Source of the DNA: an uncultured Eubacteriales bacterium
GTDB lineage: Bacteria; Bacillota; Clostridia; Oscillospirales; Oscillospiraceae
Direction of reading: 5' to 3'
Assembly (NCBI GenBank): GCA_949283375.1
Contig: CASDSM010000028.1
Location: forward strand, 24,949 to 88,948
DNA: 64,000 nt
Shown here: positions 25,744-34,189 of the stretch, one piece after another
How positions within the stretch are numbered: the stretch's first letter is position 1
Layout of the letters: every line of letters starts with the position of its first letter
Notes under the pieces: generated by a model
Databases searched by the model: none
The model's input: only the letters and a program-made list of their open reading frames with translations
Told to the model about the DNA's origin: nothing
Made by a program: the position numbers and the translations under genes

Positions 25744-26936
25744 TCAGCCTCTCCGGTACTGCTCTGCCAGGCGGCGGAACACGCCGAGGGACCGCTCCAC
25801 CCGCTCGGTGGGCACGCAGTAGGAGATGCGCACATGTCCGGGGCAGCCGAAGCCGCTGCCCGGCACGAGCAGGAGGTCCATCGCCTGGGCCGCCCTGGCA
25901 AAGGCCACGTCGTCCGCCTCCAGACTCCGCAGGAAGAGGTAGAAGGTGCCGCCCGGGGCGACGCAGTGGTAGCCCAGCGCCCGCAGGCCCCGGGTGAGGA
26001 TGCGGGCGTTCTCCTCATAGACGGAGAGGTCGGATGTCAGCTCGCAGCAGGCCGCCGCCACCCGCTGGATCAGGCTGGGGGCGCAGACATAGCCCAGCTT
26101 GCGCCCCGCACCGGCCACGGCGGCATAGACCTCTCTCCCCCGCTCCACCGCGGCGGGGACATAGACATAGCCGATCCGCTCGCCGGGGAGGGAGAGGGAC
26201 TTGGACCAGGAGTAGCAGACGATGGTATTCCGGTAGAAATGGGGGACCCAGGGGGCGGTTTTCCCGCCGAAGACGATCTCCCGGTAGGGCTCGTCACTGA
26301 TGAGGTAGATGGGCGCGCCAAAGGTCCGGCTGCGCTCCTCCAGCAGGCCGCCCAGCCGGGCGAGCGTCTCCCCGTCATAGAGGGCGCCGGAGGGGTTGTT
26401 GGGGGAGTTGATGATGACCGCCCTCGTCCGCGCGGTCAGGAGGGGCGTGAGCGCGTCAAAGTCGATCTGGAAGGCCCCGGTGTCCGCCGGGCAGACCCGG
26501 ACCACAGCGCCCGCCGCCCGGATAAAGACGGTGTACTCCGGGAAATAGGGGGCGATGAGCACCACCTCGTCCCCCGGCTCGCAGAGGGCGTGGAGGGAGC
26601 AGGTCAGGCTGGCGGCGGCCCCGCAGGTGAGATAGAGAGCTCCTCCCCCCGGCAGTCCGCCCCGAACCGGCGGGAGAGGGACGCGGCGAGGCGCTCGCGC
26701 ACCTCCGGGTCGCCCGCGGCGCTGGTGTAGCCGTGGAGGAGGCAGGGGTCGGTCTCCCGGAGGAGGCGCGCGATCTCCTCCGCCACCTGCGGGGGCGGGG
26801 CGACGCTGGGGTTTCCGATGGAGAAGTCAAAGATATTCTCCCGGCCCACCACTTTGGCCCGCTGATTTCCGTATTCAAACAGCTCCCGGATCACCGACCG
26901 GGCCTGGCCGAGGGCCAGGGATTCCTGATTGAGCAT
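25744..26936 (-). pseudogene. PLP-dependent aminotransferase, frameshifted (fold type I, class I/II)
   Basis: Two minus-strand reading frames make one ~395-residue aminotransferase. The N-terminal frame starts at 26936 behind GGGAGGAAAC (MLNQESLALGQARSVIREL; IFDFSIGNPSVAPP near 36). It loses frame near 26636-26650. The sequence resumes in another frame as LYLTCGAAASLTC, then DEVVLIAPYFPEY, INSPNNPSGALYD, ISDEPYREI and the PLP-lysine motif SWSKSLSLPGERIGY. At the break the DNA has either a duplicated CT (CTCTCT) or one G too few in a six-G run; spacing between the conserved Cys and Tyr-Leu-Thr favours the extra CT. All catalytic motifs survive, so this may be a sequencing error or a recent lesion. 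It lies between ldh and the AGCS symporter, probably interconverting alanine (or a related amino acid) and its 2-oxo acid. Confidence 0.85.
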
Positions 26937-27000
26937 CTTCGTTTCCTCCCTCTTATTCTGTCATGTGCTCTGCCGGGCAGGCTGTCCGCCGGCGACGGCG

Positions 27001-27966
27001 TCACTGCCGGGCGATGAGCTGGCGCATCTTCCGGTTTGCCTCCTGCAGGATGGCGGCGGAGGCGAGCAGCGCCTGCTGCTCCTGCTCTGTCAGGTGATAC
27101 TCCACCAGCTCCCGGATGCCGGAGCCGTTCAGGACGGCGGGCAGGCCCAGATAGAGGCCGGAGAGGCCGTATTCCCCGTGCGGCATGACGGAGAGCGGCA
27201 TGACAATGTTCTCATCCCGGATGATGGCCCGGATCATGCGGGCGGCGACGGCGGCAATGCCGTAGTTGGTCGCCCCCTTCTGCTTCACGATCTGGTAGGC
27301 GATTTTGGAGATCTCCTCCCGGACGGAGTCCAGCTCCACATGGCGGAAGCGCTCCGGGCTGTCGTGCAGGATGTCCGTGATGTGCTTTCCGCCCACGGTG
27401 ACCTGGCTCCAGGGGATCATCTGGGAATCTCCGTGCTCCCCCATGCACATGGCCTCCAGACTGCGGGCGTCCACGCCGATCAGGTTGGCCAGATAATCGC
27501 GCAGGCGGGCGGAGTCCAGGGCGGTCCCCGTCCCCATGACCTTCCGGTCCGGCAGGCCGGAGATGGACTGCACCAGAGAGGTCATGGCGTCGACGGGGTT
27601 GGTGATGACCAGGAACATCCCCTGAAAGCCGCTGTCCATGACGGCCCGGGTGATGGAGGAGACCACGACAGTCGCCTTCTCCAGCATGTCCAGCCGGGTC
27701 ATGCCCTCCCGGTAGGGGACGCCCACGGCCAGCACCACGATGTCCGCATCGGCGCAGTCGGGATACTCTCCCGTGCAGACGTGCATTTTGCTGTCATAGT
27801 AGCCCATGGAATGTCTCAGGTCGGTGACCTCCGCCCACGCCTTCTCCCGGTTCCTGTCGATCAGCACCAGATCGTTGCAGGTGTTGCGGATCACAAGCTG
27901 ATGCGCCAGCGCGGTGCCCACATTGCCCGCGCCGACGATGACGACCTTGCTTCTCCCGATTGCCAT
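27001..27966 (-). CDS. ldh: L-lactate dehydrogenase (or related L-2-hydroxyacid dehydrogenase)
   Basis: A 321-residue NAD-dependent dehydrogenase. The chosen start (complement of 27964-27966) has GGGAGG 9-14 bases upstream and begins MAIGRSKVVIVGAGNVGT; the longer frame to 28149 crosses the promoter region. The Rossmann motif GAGNVG, ITNPVDAMT near 130 and the catalytic MGEHGDSQ with His178 are all present, at normal family length. It interconverts pyruvate and L-lactate with NADH. It is first in an operon with the aminotransferase (64 bases on) and AGCS symporter, and divergent from a LysR regulator. L-2-hydroxyisocaproate dehydrogenases are close relatives, so the substrate could be a larger 2-oxo acid. 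Confidence 0.92.
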   Translation of the reverse strand: MAIGRSKVVIVGAGNVGTALAHQLVIRNTCNDLVLIDRNREKAWAEVTDLRHSMGYYDSKMHVCTGEYPDCADADIVVLAVGVPYREGMTRLDMLEKATVVVSSITRAVMDSGFQGMFLVITNPVDAMTSLVQSISGLPDRKVMGTGTALDSARLRDYLANLIGVDARSLEAMCMGEHGDSQMIPWSQVTVGGKHITDILHDSPERFRHVELDSVREEISKIAYQIVKQKGATNYGIAAVAARMIRAIIRDENIVMPLSVMPHGEYGLSGLYLGLPAVLNGSGIRELVEYHLTEQEQQALLASAAILQEANRKMRQLIARQ

Positions 27967-28015
27967 AGCACAACCTCCCGAGCTGCCGCTCCACGATTGA
28001 TTTTCCTGCCTGTAC

Positions 28016-28043
28016 AGTGTATCATAGAACGGTAAATTTACAA
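28016..28043 (-). promoter_or_regulatory. Candidate promoter of the ldh operon
   Basis: On the minus strand TTGTAA (28043-28038), a 16-base spacer and TACACT (28021-28016) lie about 50 bases before the ldh start, within the 127-base divergent region shared with the LysR gene. This AT-rich stretch stands out from the high-GC surroundings. Confidence 0.5.
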
Positions 28044-28093
28044 AACAAATGATTTTGATGGATACATTTATTTTCTTTAATGAGGAGGACGCG

Positions 28094-28984
28094 ATGGAGC
28101 TGAGATTATTCTCCACCTTTCTGCGGGTGGCGGAACTGCAGAATTTCACAAAGGCGGCGGAGCAGCTTGGCTATTCCCAGGCGACCGTCACGGTACAGAT
28201 CCACCAGCTCGAGCAGGAGCTGGGGACGGAGCTCTTCGAGCGGATTGGGAAGCGGGTCCGGCTGACCGAGCGGGGAGAGCAGTTCATCCCCTATGCGATG
28301 GACATTCTGAAGGCGGAGCAGAGCGCAAAAAACTTCCTGCGCGCGCCGGAGCACCCCTCCGGCCGCCTGCGGATCGGCACGGCGGAGTCCCTCCTGCTCA
28401 GCGTCCTGACGCCCGTGCTGATGGAGTATCACCACCGGTATCCGGACGTGGAGGTCAGCGTCCACACCGGCCTGATCAGCGAGCTGTTTGACATGGTCCG
28501 GCAGAATGATGTGGACCTCCTCTTCTTTCTGGACAAGAAGACGGACCGCGCCGACTGGGTCAAGCTGCTCGAACAGCGCGAGCCCATCCTGTTTGCCGCC
28601 GCCGGCGGGCACCCGGTCTGCCGGAGAAAAAAAGTGCCTCTGGCGGAGGTGGTGCGCGAGCCCTTTGTGCTCACGGAGCGGAGCGTCAGCTACCGCTATG
28701 ACCTGGAGCAGGCGCTCGCGGCCCAAAATCTGGAGCTCCGCCCCTTTCTGGAGACGGGCAACACGGACATCATCACCCGGGTGCTCCTGCAGGGCGGCTG
28801 CCTGTCCTTCCTCCCGCAGTATGTGATCCGGCCCTACCTCCTCTCCGGCCAGCTGGAGACGGTGGATGTGGCGGACTGCGCTGTGCAGATGTGGAGCCAG
28901 CTGATCTATCACAGGAACAAATGGGTCACGCCGCAGATGCGCTGCTTCATCTCCCTCATGCGCGATGCGCTGGGGGCGCAGTGA
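28094..28984 (+). CDS. LysR-family transcriptional regulator
   Basis: A 296-residue protein. The ATG at 28094 follows TGAGGAGGAC; an in-frame ATG at 28049 has no ribosome site. The winged helix-turn-helix is at residues 1-60 (MELRLFSTFLRVAELQNFT, then AEQLGYSQATVTVQIHQLE), followed by a two-lobed effector-binding domain ('LRIGTAESLLLSVL' near 93). It is transcribed divergently from the ldh operon, the classical arrangement for a LysR activator of its neighbour. The effector is unknown; pyruvate, lactate or an amino acid would fit the context. It ends 10 bases before the convergent GH3 gene. Confidence 0.92.
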   Translation: MELRLFSTFLRVAELQNFTKAAEQLGYSQATVTVQIHQLEQELGTELFERIGKRVRLTERGEQFIPYAMDILKAEQSAKNFLRAPEHPSGRLRIGTAESLLLSVLTPVLMEYHHRYPDVEVSVHTGLISELFDMVRQNDVDLLFFLDKKTDRADWVKLLEQREPILFAAAGGHPVCRRKKVPLAEVVREPFVLTERSVSYRYDLEQALAAQNLELRPFLETGNTDIITRVLLQGGCLSFLPQYVIRPYLLSGQLETVDVADCAVQMWSQLIYHRNKWVTPQMRCFISLMRDALGAQ

Positions 28985-28994
28985 GCGGCGGGCC

Positions 28995-31406
28995 TCAGGC
29001 CAGCTTGAGGATCAGCTCGAGCACCCGTCTCGCGCTCCGGCGGACCTCCGCTTCGGAGAGGGCGCCCAGCGCAAGCGCGGCCTCCACCCGCTCGGGGAAG
29101 CCGCAGGCCATCTTCACATCGTTGCCCGCGTGGATCTCCTTGTAGTGCTCTCCCCGGGTCCACCAGTCGGAGGTGACCACGCCCCGGTAGCCCCACTCGC
29201 CCCGGAGGATGTCCTCCAGCAGCTCGCGGCTCTCCGAGGTCCTCCGCCCGTTCACGGCGTTGTAGGCGGACATGACGCACCAGGGGTCCGCCTCCTTCAC
29301 GATGATCTCAAACTGCTTCAGATAGATCTCCCGCAGGGCGCGCTCGGAGAGGCGGGAGTCGCTGTGCTTCCGGTTGGTCTCCTTGTTGTTGGCGGCAAAG
29401 TGCTTGGGCGTGGCGGCGACGCCCTGGCTCTGGATGCCCCGGACCATGGCCGCGGCCAGCTTGCCGGTGAGCAGGGGGTCCTCCGAGTAATACTCAAAGT
29501 TGCGCCCGCAGAGGGGATTGCGGTGGATGCAGACGGCGGGGGTGAGCCAGATGGAGAGGTTGTTCTCCCTGACCTCCTCCCCGCCGGCCGCCCCCACGCG
29601 CTCCATCAGCTCCGGGTCCCAGGTGGAGGCCAGCAGGGTGGCGCAGGGGAAGGCGGTGGTGCAGACGCCGCACTCCGGGGCGATCCGCACCCCGGCGGGG
29701 CCGTCACAGGTCTGGACGTTGGGCACCCCGTACTCCGGGAGGTTGCCGAAGCCGAAGGTGTTCGCCACGCCGGTGTTGGGCTGGCCGCCGCAGAGGTGGA
29801 TCAGCTCCGCCCGGCTGAGCTGGTCGAGGAACTGGTCCAGCGTGGCCCTGCCCTCCGCCACCTGGGAGAGGGAGATGGCGTCCCGGCGGACCTGGTCAAA
29901 GACGAGATAACGCGCCCGGCCCCGGACGGCGGGGGCCAGGCCCTCCTCGGTGCCGGGGACCATCTTGGCGATGGCGGACTCGTTCAGGTCGTGGGGCGGG
30001 CGCTGGGGCAGGGCCTCATAGCTGCCGTCGGCCAGCAGCCGCCGGGGAAGGCTGGTGGGGACCAGCCGGGGGGCGCACTGCTCGAGCACTTTGTCCTCCG
30101 TCAGGGTGTAGACGAATGCCGCCTGCTCCGTCTCGCGGACCGAGGTGCCGATGTGGAAGCGGTAGTCCCCCCGCTCCAGAAGCCAGGCGGACCTGCGCAC
30201 CTTCCCCAGGTCGTCATAGGAGGCCATCGCGTAGAGCGGGAAGGAGAGGGAGAGGACCTCTGATGCGCCGGGCGCGAGGGCCCCGGTCTTCCGGAAGGCG
30301 GTGAGGACGCGCGCGGGCTTGCGCAGCGCTCCCTGCGGGGCCTCGGCGTAGACCTGGACCACCTCTCTGCCGGGGAAATGGCCGGTGTTGGTCACGGTGA
30401 CCTGGAGATGGATCTCCTCCCCCTCCGCCCAGGCCCTCCGGCCGGTGAGGGAGAAGGTGGTGTAGCTCAGCCCGTAGCCGAAGGGATAGACCACCCGCGC
30501 CCGCTTCCCGGGGACCGTCTCAAAATAGCGGTAGCCCACATAGATGTCCTCCTCGTAGGGGACATAGTCCACGCTCTCGTGGAAGGTGGCGGTGGAGGGA
30601 TAGTCCTCCAGCCGGGCGGCAAAGGTGTCCGGCAGCTTCCCCGACGGGCTCTCCGCGCCGCAGAGGAGCTGGGCCGCGGCCATGCCGCCCTCCATCCCGC
30701 CCTGCCAGGCGAGGAGGACGGAGGAGATGCCGTCATTGCCCGCAAACCAGGCGGTGTCCATCACCCCGCCGGTGTTCAGGACGACCACCACCCGGGAAAA
30801 GGCGCCGGTGACCTGCTCCACCAGGGCCCGCTCCTCCCGCGTCAGGCAGAAGTCCCCCTCCGGGAAGATCTGCCCGGCGATCCGGGGCAGGCTGGTCTCA
30901 TTGCCCCAGGGGTTGTACTCCCCGTCATACTCCACGTCGGACCGGTCCCAGCCCTCCCCGGAGAAGCGGCTGATGGAGAGAACGGCGGTCTCCGCCTCCC
31001 GCCGGGCCGCCCGGAGCAGCTCGTCCGGCAGCGCCGGCTCTGCCATCATGCCGGGCATCGCGCCGGCGGCGTACTGGGCCGCTACATAGTCCCGGTAGAA
31101 ATCGCAGAGCGGGGCAAAGAGGGAGACCTTCTGCTCCCGGAGCCCGTCATACAGATTGCGGACGTAGGGAGTGGTCACGTCGCCGGAGCCGCCGCCCCCC
31201 TTCACATAGTCAAAGGTCCCCTTTCCGAACAGGGCCAGCCTGCTTCCGGGCTGCAGGGGGAGCAGATGTCCGTCGTTTTTCAGCAGCACCATCCCCTCCC
31301 TGGCGGCGGCGCGGGAGAGGGCGATGTGTTCGGGGGAGGCGGTCACGGGCCGGTCCCCATAGAGCGGGCGGCTCGGCTGGTAAAAGGCGCGGGTCCACTG
31401 TTTCAT
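28995..31406 (-). CDS. GH3 beta-glycosidase with circularly permuted domain order (second copy)
   Basis: An 803-residue protein. The start (complement of 31404-31406, MKQWTRAFYQPSRPLYG) has GAGGAG about 12 bases upstream; the frame extends to 31634 but crosses a repeat element. As in the gene at 12405, the GH3 C-terminal domain comes first (GMVLLKNDGHLLPL near 45), the FnIII-like part is in the middle ('FGYGLSYTTFSL', 'VVQVYAEAPQG' near 320-350) and the catalytic barrel is last (about 500-800), with PKHFAANN and VVTSDWWTRG, nucleophile Asp747. No signal peptide. It stands alone, away from the main island, convergent with the LysR gene. Likely a cytoplasmic beta-glucosidase-type enzyme. Confidence 0.9.
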   Translation of the reverse strand: MKQWTRAFYQPSRPLYGDRPVTASPEHIALSRAAAREGMVLLKNDGHLLPLQPGSRLALFGKGTFDYVKGGGGSGDVTTPYVRNLYDGLREQKVSLFAPLCDFYRDYVAAQYAAGAMPGMMAEPALPDELLRAARREAETAVLSISRFSGEGWDRSDVEYDGEYNPWGNETSLPRIAGQIFPEGDFCLTREERALVEQVTGAFSRVVVVLNTGGVMDTAWFAGNDGISSVLLAWQGGMEGGMAAAQLLCGAESPSGKLPDTFAARLEDYPSTATFHESVDYVPYEEDIYVGYRYFETVPGKRARVVYPFGYGLSYTTFSLTGRRAWAEGEEIHLQVTVTNTGHFPGREVVQVYAEAPQGALRKPARVLTAFRKTGALAPGASEVLSLSFPLYAMASYDDLGKVRRSAWLLERGDYRFHIGTSVRETEQAAFVYTLTEDKVLEQCAPRLVPTSLPRRLLADGSYEALPQRPPHDLNESAIAKMVPGTEEGLAPAVRGRARYLVFDQVRRDAISLSQVAEGRATLDQFLDQLSRAELIHLCGGQPNTGVANTFGFGNLPEYGVPNVQTCDGPAGVRIAPECGVCTTAFPCATLLASTWDPELMERVGAAGGEEVRENNLSIWLTPAVCIHRNPLCGRNFEYYSEDPLLTGKLAAAMVRGIQSQGVAATPKHFAANNKETNRKHSDSRLSERALREIYLKQFEIIVKEADPWCVMSAYNAVNGRRTSESRELLEDILRGEWGYRGVVTSDWWTRGEHYKEIHAGNDVKMACGFPERVEAALALGALSEAEVRRSARRVLELILKLA

Positions 31407-31518
31407 ATTCCGGTTCACTCCTCGGTTGGATTTGCCTTGATTGTACGGCAGAGGACGGCAGATTTCCAGCCCCCTTGGATGCTTTTTTGCCGCTTCTGGC
31501 TGAAATGGGAGATAAAAT

Positions 31519-31730
31519 GGGCGCACCGGGTCTCCGGTGCGCCCGAGGCTGTCGAAGAACTGCGCTGAGACTTCCGCGAGAGAGCCGCGGGGGTGCGGAG
31601 GAGGGGGCAAAGGGCCCCCTTCGCGTGCAGTCAAAACCGTTTTTGGAACTGCGAAGAAGTTTCAAAAACGGACCCAGCGTGGCAAAAGACCTTTTTGACA
31701 CGCTGGGCGCACCGGGTCTCCGGTGCGCCC
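31519..31730. repeat. Hairpin-flanked structured element A (160-bp core between duplicated 26-bp palindromes)
   Basis: The palindrome GGGCGCACCGGG-TCTC-CGGTGCGCCC occurs identically at 31519-31544 and 31705-31730. The 160-bp core has near-terminal inverted repeats (GCTGTCGAAGAA on the left; TTTTTGACACGC on the right) and internal hairpins: CCGTTTTTGGAACT with AAGTTTCAAAAACGG (31637-31671) and CCAGCGTG with CACGCTGG (31674-31706). There is no coding frame that looks real. It lies upstream of the permuted GH3 and downstream of the membrane-protein gene. Element B at 59195 has the same architecture and nearly the same right end. It is possibly a MITE-like or RNA-encoding repeat. Confidence 0.7.
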
Positions 31731-31872
31731 AAATCAAACGATCTGTATGCTGTTTTGCCGCAGAGGGTGCAGAGAGGACGGCGTCCCTGTCTGCCCGGTA
31801 CGCACAGGACGGACGGGCTGCGGGCAGCCGATGCGGCGGCGCCCTCCGTCCCGCTCCGGCCCGGCGGGCGTG

Positions 31873-32423
31873 TCAGATCTCGCCGCCCCGGCTCATCATT
31901 CCCTCGGCGATCAGCTCGTCGATCACAGCCTTCTGGGCCGCGTTCTGCCACTGGGCGACCGCGAGGATGCAGATCAGCATGGCCAGCGGCGTGCTCACCG
32001 GAGCGGCCCCGCAGCTCAGTGTGCCGCGAAAGTAGTCCTCGGACAGAAAGACGCCCAGGAGAATGAGCAGCGACGGCGCCGCCGTCCCCGCCAGACCGGC
32101 AAAGGTGAGGCGGAACTGCCAGCGCTGGGGATACTGGGTCCCGATCAGGGCCAGACCCGCCAGCGCGCAGACCACGGCGGCGATCGCAAGGACGGCCAGC
32201 GCCGCGACCACCGGCCCCCGGAACGTGTACAGTACCGGTCCGGTATAATCGTTAAGCACGGAAAGGCAAAAATGCGTTCCGTCCGTCACCAGCGACAGGA
32301 GGGGAAGGAGAGGACCTCTCCGTCTCTCGTGACATAGACCGCGACCGGAACAAAGAGCATGGCGGCCAGACTGATGATCATGCTGCCCCACGCAGCGAAG
32401 AGCCAACGCTTTCCAACTTTCAT
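31873..32423 (-). pseudogene. Four-TM membrane protein of unknown function, frameshifted
   Basis: The minus-strand gene starts at 32423 (GGAGGGAAGAAA then ATG; MKVGKRWLFAAWGSM) and reads one hydrophobic helix (about 10-32) then VTRDGEVLSFP before losing frame at 32301-32304. One C is missing from a C run (four C, five needed). In the next frame it continues LLSLVTDGTHFC, then three more hydrophobic segments (VVAALAVLAIAAVVCALAG; SLLILLGVFL; PLAMLICILAVAQW) and ends MMSRGGEI at 31873. Restored length is about 183 residues. I do not recognise the family. The clean continuation after one base suggests a sequencing error or a recent lesion. Confidence 0.65.
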
Positions 32424-32655
32424 TTTCTTCCCTCCATTGTGTTCCACTTTCTCTTGCAGATCGGAGCCGCCGGGGAGGGCCCAAAGGTCCCGGGGCGGGA
32501 GCATCCATCTGCGTGCCCTGGGCAAGATTATACCGCAGCGCCTCCCGTTTGGGAAGATGCAATGGTCATAAATGTGGAAAATATGAGCGGGAGGCTCCGG
32601 CCTGCCTCCGCAGTGGCGGCCTCCTCGCGGCCACGGCACAATGGTCCGTTTCGGC

Positions 32656-33270
32656 TCAAACCCCGTCGTCCGGCTTTTGCCCGTCGTGCGCCGGCCATTT
32701 GCACTCCGTCAGTTCCATGTGGGTAAACACGGCGCGGAAGGAGGAGTCCTCCGGGCTGCACGCGTAGACGCCAAAGCGGACCGCCCCCTTCGCCTCGTGG
32801 AGGTGGCAGACCCGCATCTGATGGAAGACAACGCCGTCCTCTGAACACTCGATGCAGAAGTCGTCCGACCGGCGGCTCAGACGGTACCACATGGACTTCA
32901 CACCGGCCGGGATCTCCGTGGTCGCCCAGTCGGAATAGCCGTGGTTGGTCACGACGCTGCCCAGGTGCTGGAAGCGCTCGTTTTCGTACTCGATCGAGCC
33001 CTTGAGCCAGTTCTCGCTGTCCAGATAGAGGACCACGCCGCACTGGTCAAAGCGGTGGTGGCTGTCGGAAAACTCCGTCTTGACCACAAAGGAGAAATAC
33101 TGCTCCTCCGAGGTCATCTGGAGCACCGGGGCGTTGTCGTTGCGGAAGTGATAATAGGTCCGCTGCCAGAGGTCGGTGTGGGGCGCAGTCACGATCTCAA
33201 TGCGGTCCTCTGAGATGTCGCAGCGCTCCGGCGCTCTGGTCCATTGCAGGCGGCTCACGTCAAATTTCAT
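32656..33270 (-). CDS. DUF1349-family concanavalin-like protein
   Basis: A 204-residue protein; the start at 33270 has AAGGAGG about 9 bases upstream (MKFDVSRLQWTRAPERCDI). The whole length looks like the DUF1349 beta-sandwich related to the concanavalin/lectin fold: DLWQRTYYHFRNDNAP near 38, 'FDQCGVVLYLDSENWLKGSIEYEN' near 80, 'WYRLSRRSDDFCIECSEDG' near 130, and VRFGVYACSPEDSSF near 170. No signal peptide. Such proteins are often near carbohydrate genes, but a function has not been established. It is monocistronic or first of a pair with the membrane protein downstream. Confidence 0.8.
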   Translation of the reverse strand: MKFDVSRLQWTRAPERCDISEDRIEIVTAPHTDLWQRTYYHFRNDNAPVLQMTSEEQYFSFVVKTEFSDSHHRFDQCGVVLYLDSENWLKGSIEYENERFQHLGSVVTNHGYSDWATTEIPAGVKSMWYRLSRRSDDFCIECSEDGVVFHQMRVCHLHEAKGAVRFGVYACSPEDSSFRAVFTHMELTECKWPAHDGQKPDDGV

Positions 33271-33355
33271 GGTCTGTTCCTCCTTCTGTTCAGGGTGAAA
33301 TGAACATATATATTGATTATATGGGAGGCAGGAGGGAGGCGTCAAGTTAAAAACT

Positions 33356-34189
33356 TTATTTTTGTGGATTGGGATGCGGGGAAATCAGGCGCTTCTCCAC
33401 GTCCCGCCCGCGCGGCGCCGGCCGGGGCGCGCGGCCCTCCCCGCGCAGCTCGGTCATCTGGCCCCAGTAGCGCTTGGGGACGTTGGACATGCGCAATTTG
33501 GGGTTATAGCGGTCCTCCAGGGCCACCGTGTCGTAAAAGCGCAGCCAGAGCGCCTGCCAGGCGGCCTCCTGTTCGCTCGCCGGGGGGAGGTCGAGCTGGT
33601 CGAGGGGGCGGATGGCCCACTGCGCGGCGTGGTAGAGCAGGGCCTCGCGGTGGGTCCTGTCGTAGAGGAGGAAGGTCTCGTTGTGGAAGCGGTCGCAGAA
33701 GTGCCGCCGCAGCAGGGGGAGGACGCGGTTTTTCGGCTCGATCTCCCCGATCAGCGCGCCCTGCACGTCGGAGAAGCGGGCGAAGCCCTTGAGCAGGTGC
33801 GCCTCGTTGTAGAGGTGGCGCACCGCCCCCAGCAGCGGGGCCACCCTCTCATCCGTCAGCCAGTAGGTCACGCCGGGGCCGATGTCGTAGCCCATCTCGA
33901 TGAAGCGCCAGATGGCGCACTCCCGCTCCGGCAGGCAGGTGAGAAAGCTGTGACTCGCCAGCCGCTGCGCCTCGGGGGAGATCTTCTCCCGGAGGGAGCG
34001 GAAGACCCGACGCGCGTGCCCCGCGTCCGTCTCCACCGGCCGCTCGGGGTAGAGGGAGACGCGGTCCTCCTCCGGCGTGGAGAACGCCCCCGGCGCCTCG
34101 TGGTAGCGGTAGCTGTCATACACGCAGGAGAGGAAGCCGGCAAAGCTCCCGTCGTAGCGGTAGGCCACCTCCGTCCACCCCGGCCTCAT
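33356..34189 (-). CDS. DUF4130-type putative DNA metabolism protein (radical SAM partner)
   Basis: A 277-residue protein starting MRPGWTEVAYRYDGSF. Its ATG overlaps the stop of the radical SAM gene (ATGA at 34189-34186), so the two are translationally coupled. The opening YRYDGSFAGFLSCVYDSY and central 'EHxxWRF-EMGYDIGPG' style blocks match the 'probable DNA metabolism protein' family (TIGR03915, DUF4130) that always travels with the TIGR03916 radical SAM protein. 'EPKNRVLPLLRRHFCDRF' and 'FLLYDRTHREALLY' are family blocks. The biochemical activity is not known; the DNA-metabolism label comes from family annotation, and the SOS boxes upstream of the operon support it. Confidence 0.85.
   Translation of the reverse strand: MRPGWTEVAYRYDGSFAGFLSCVYDSYRYHEAPGAFSTPEEDRVSLYPERPVETDAGHARRVFRSLREKISPEAQRLASHSFLTCLPERECAIWRFIEMGYDIGPGVTYWLTDERVAPLLGAVRHLYNEAHLLKGFARFSDVQGALIGEIEPKNRVLPLLRRHFCDRFHNETFLLYDRTHREALLYHAAQWAIRPLDQLDLPPASEQEAAWQALWLRFYDTVALEDRYNPKLRMSNVPKRYWGQMTELRGEGRAPRPAPRGRDVEKRLISPHPNPQK

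Noticed and set aside
24315-26018. AGCS symporter extended 104 codons upstream
   Set aside because: The extra part is the wrong frame of the aminotransferase gene; the MIALINAV start has a ribosome site and matches family length.
28049-28093. Upstream ATG for the LysR gene
   Set aside because: It would add MILMDTFIFFNEEDA with no ribosome site; ATG 28094 follows TGAGGAGGAC and begins with the conserved helix-turn-helix.
31440-31730. Insertion sequence with transposase
   Set aside because: The element is too short, with no transposase-like frame; only structured non-coding DNA is visible.
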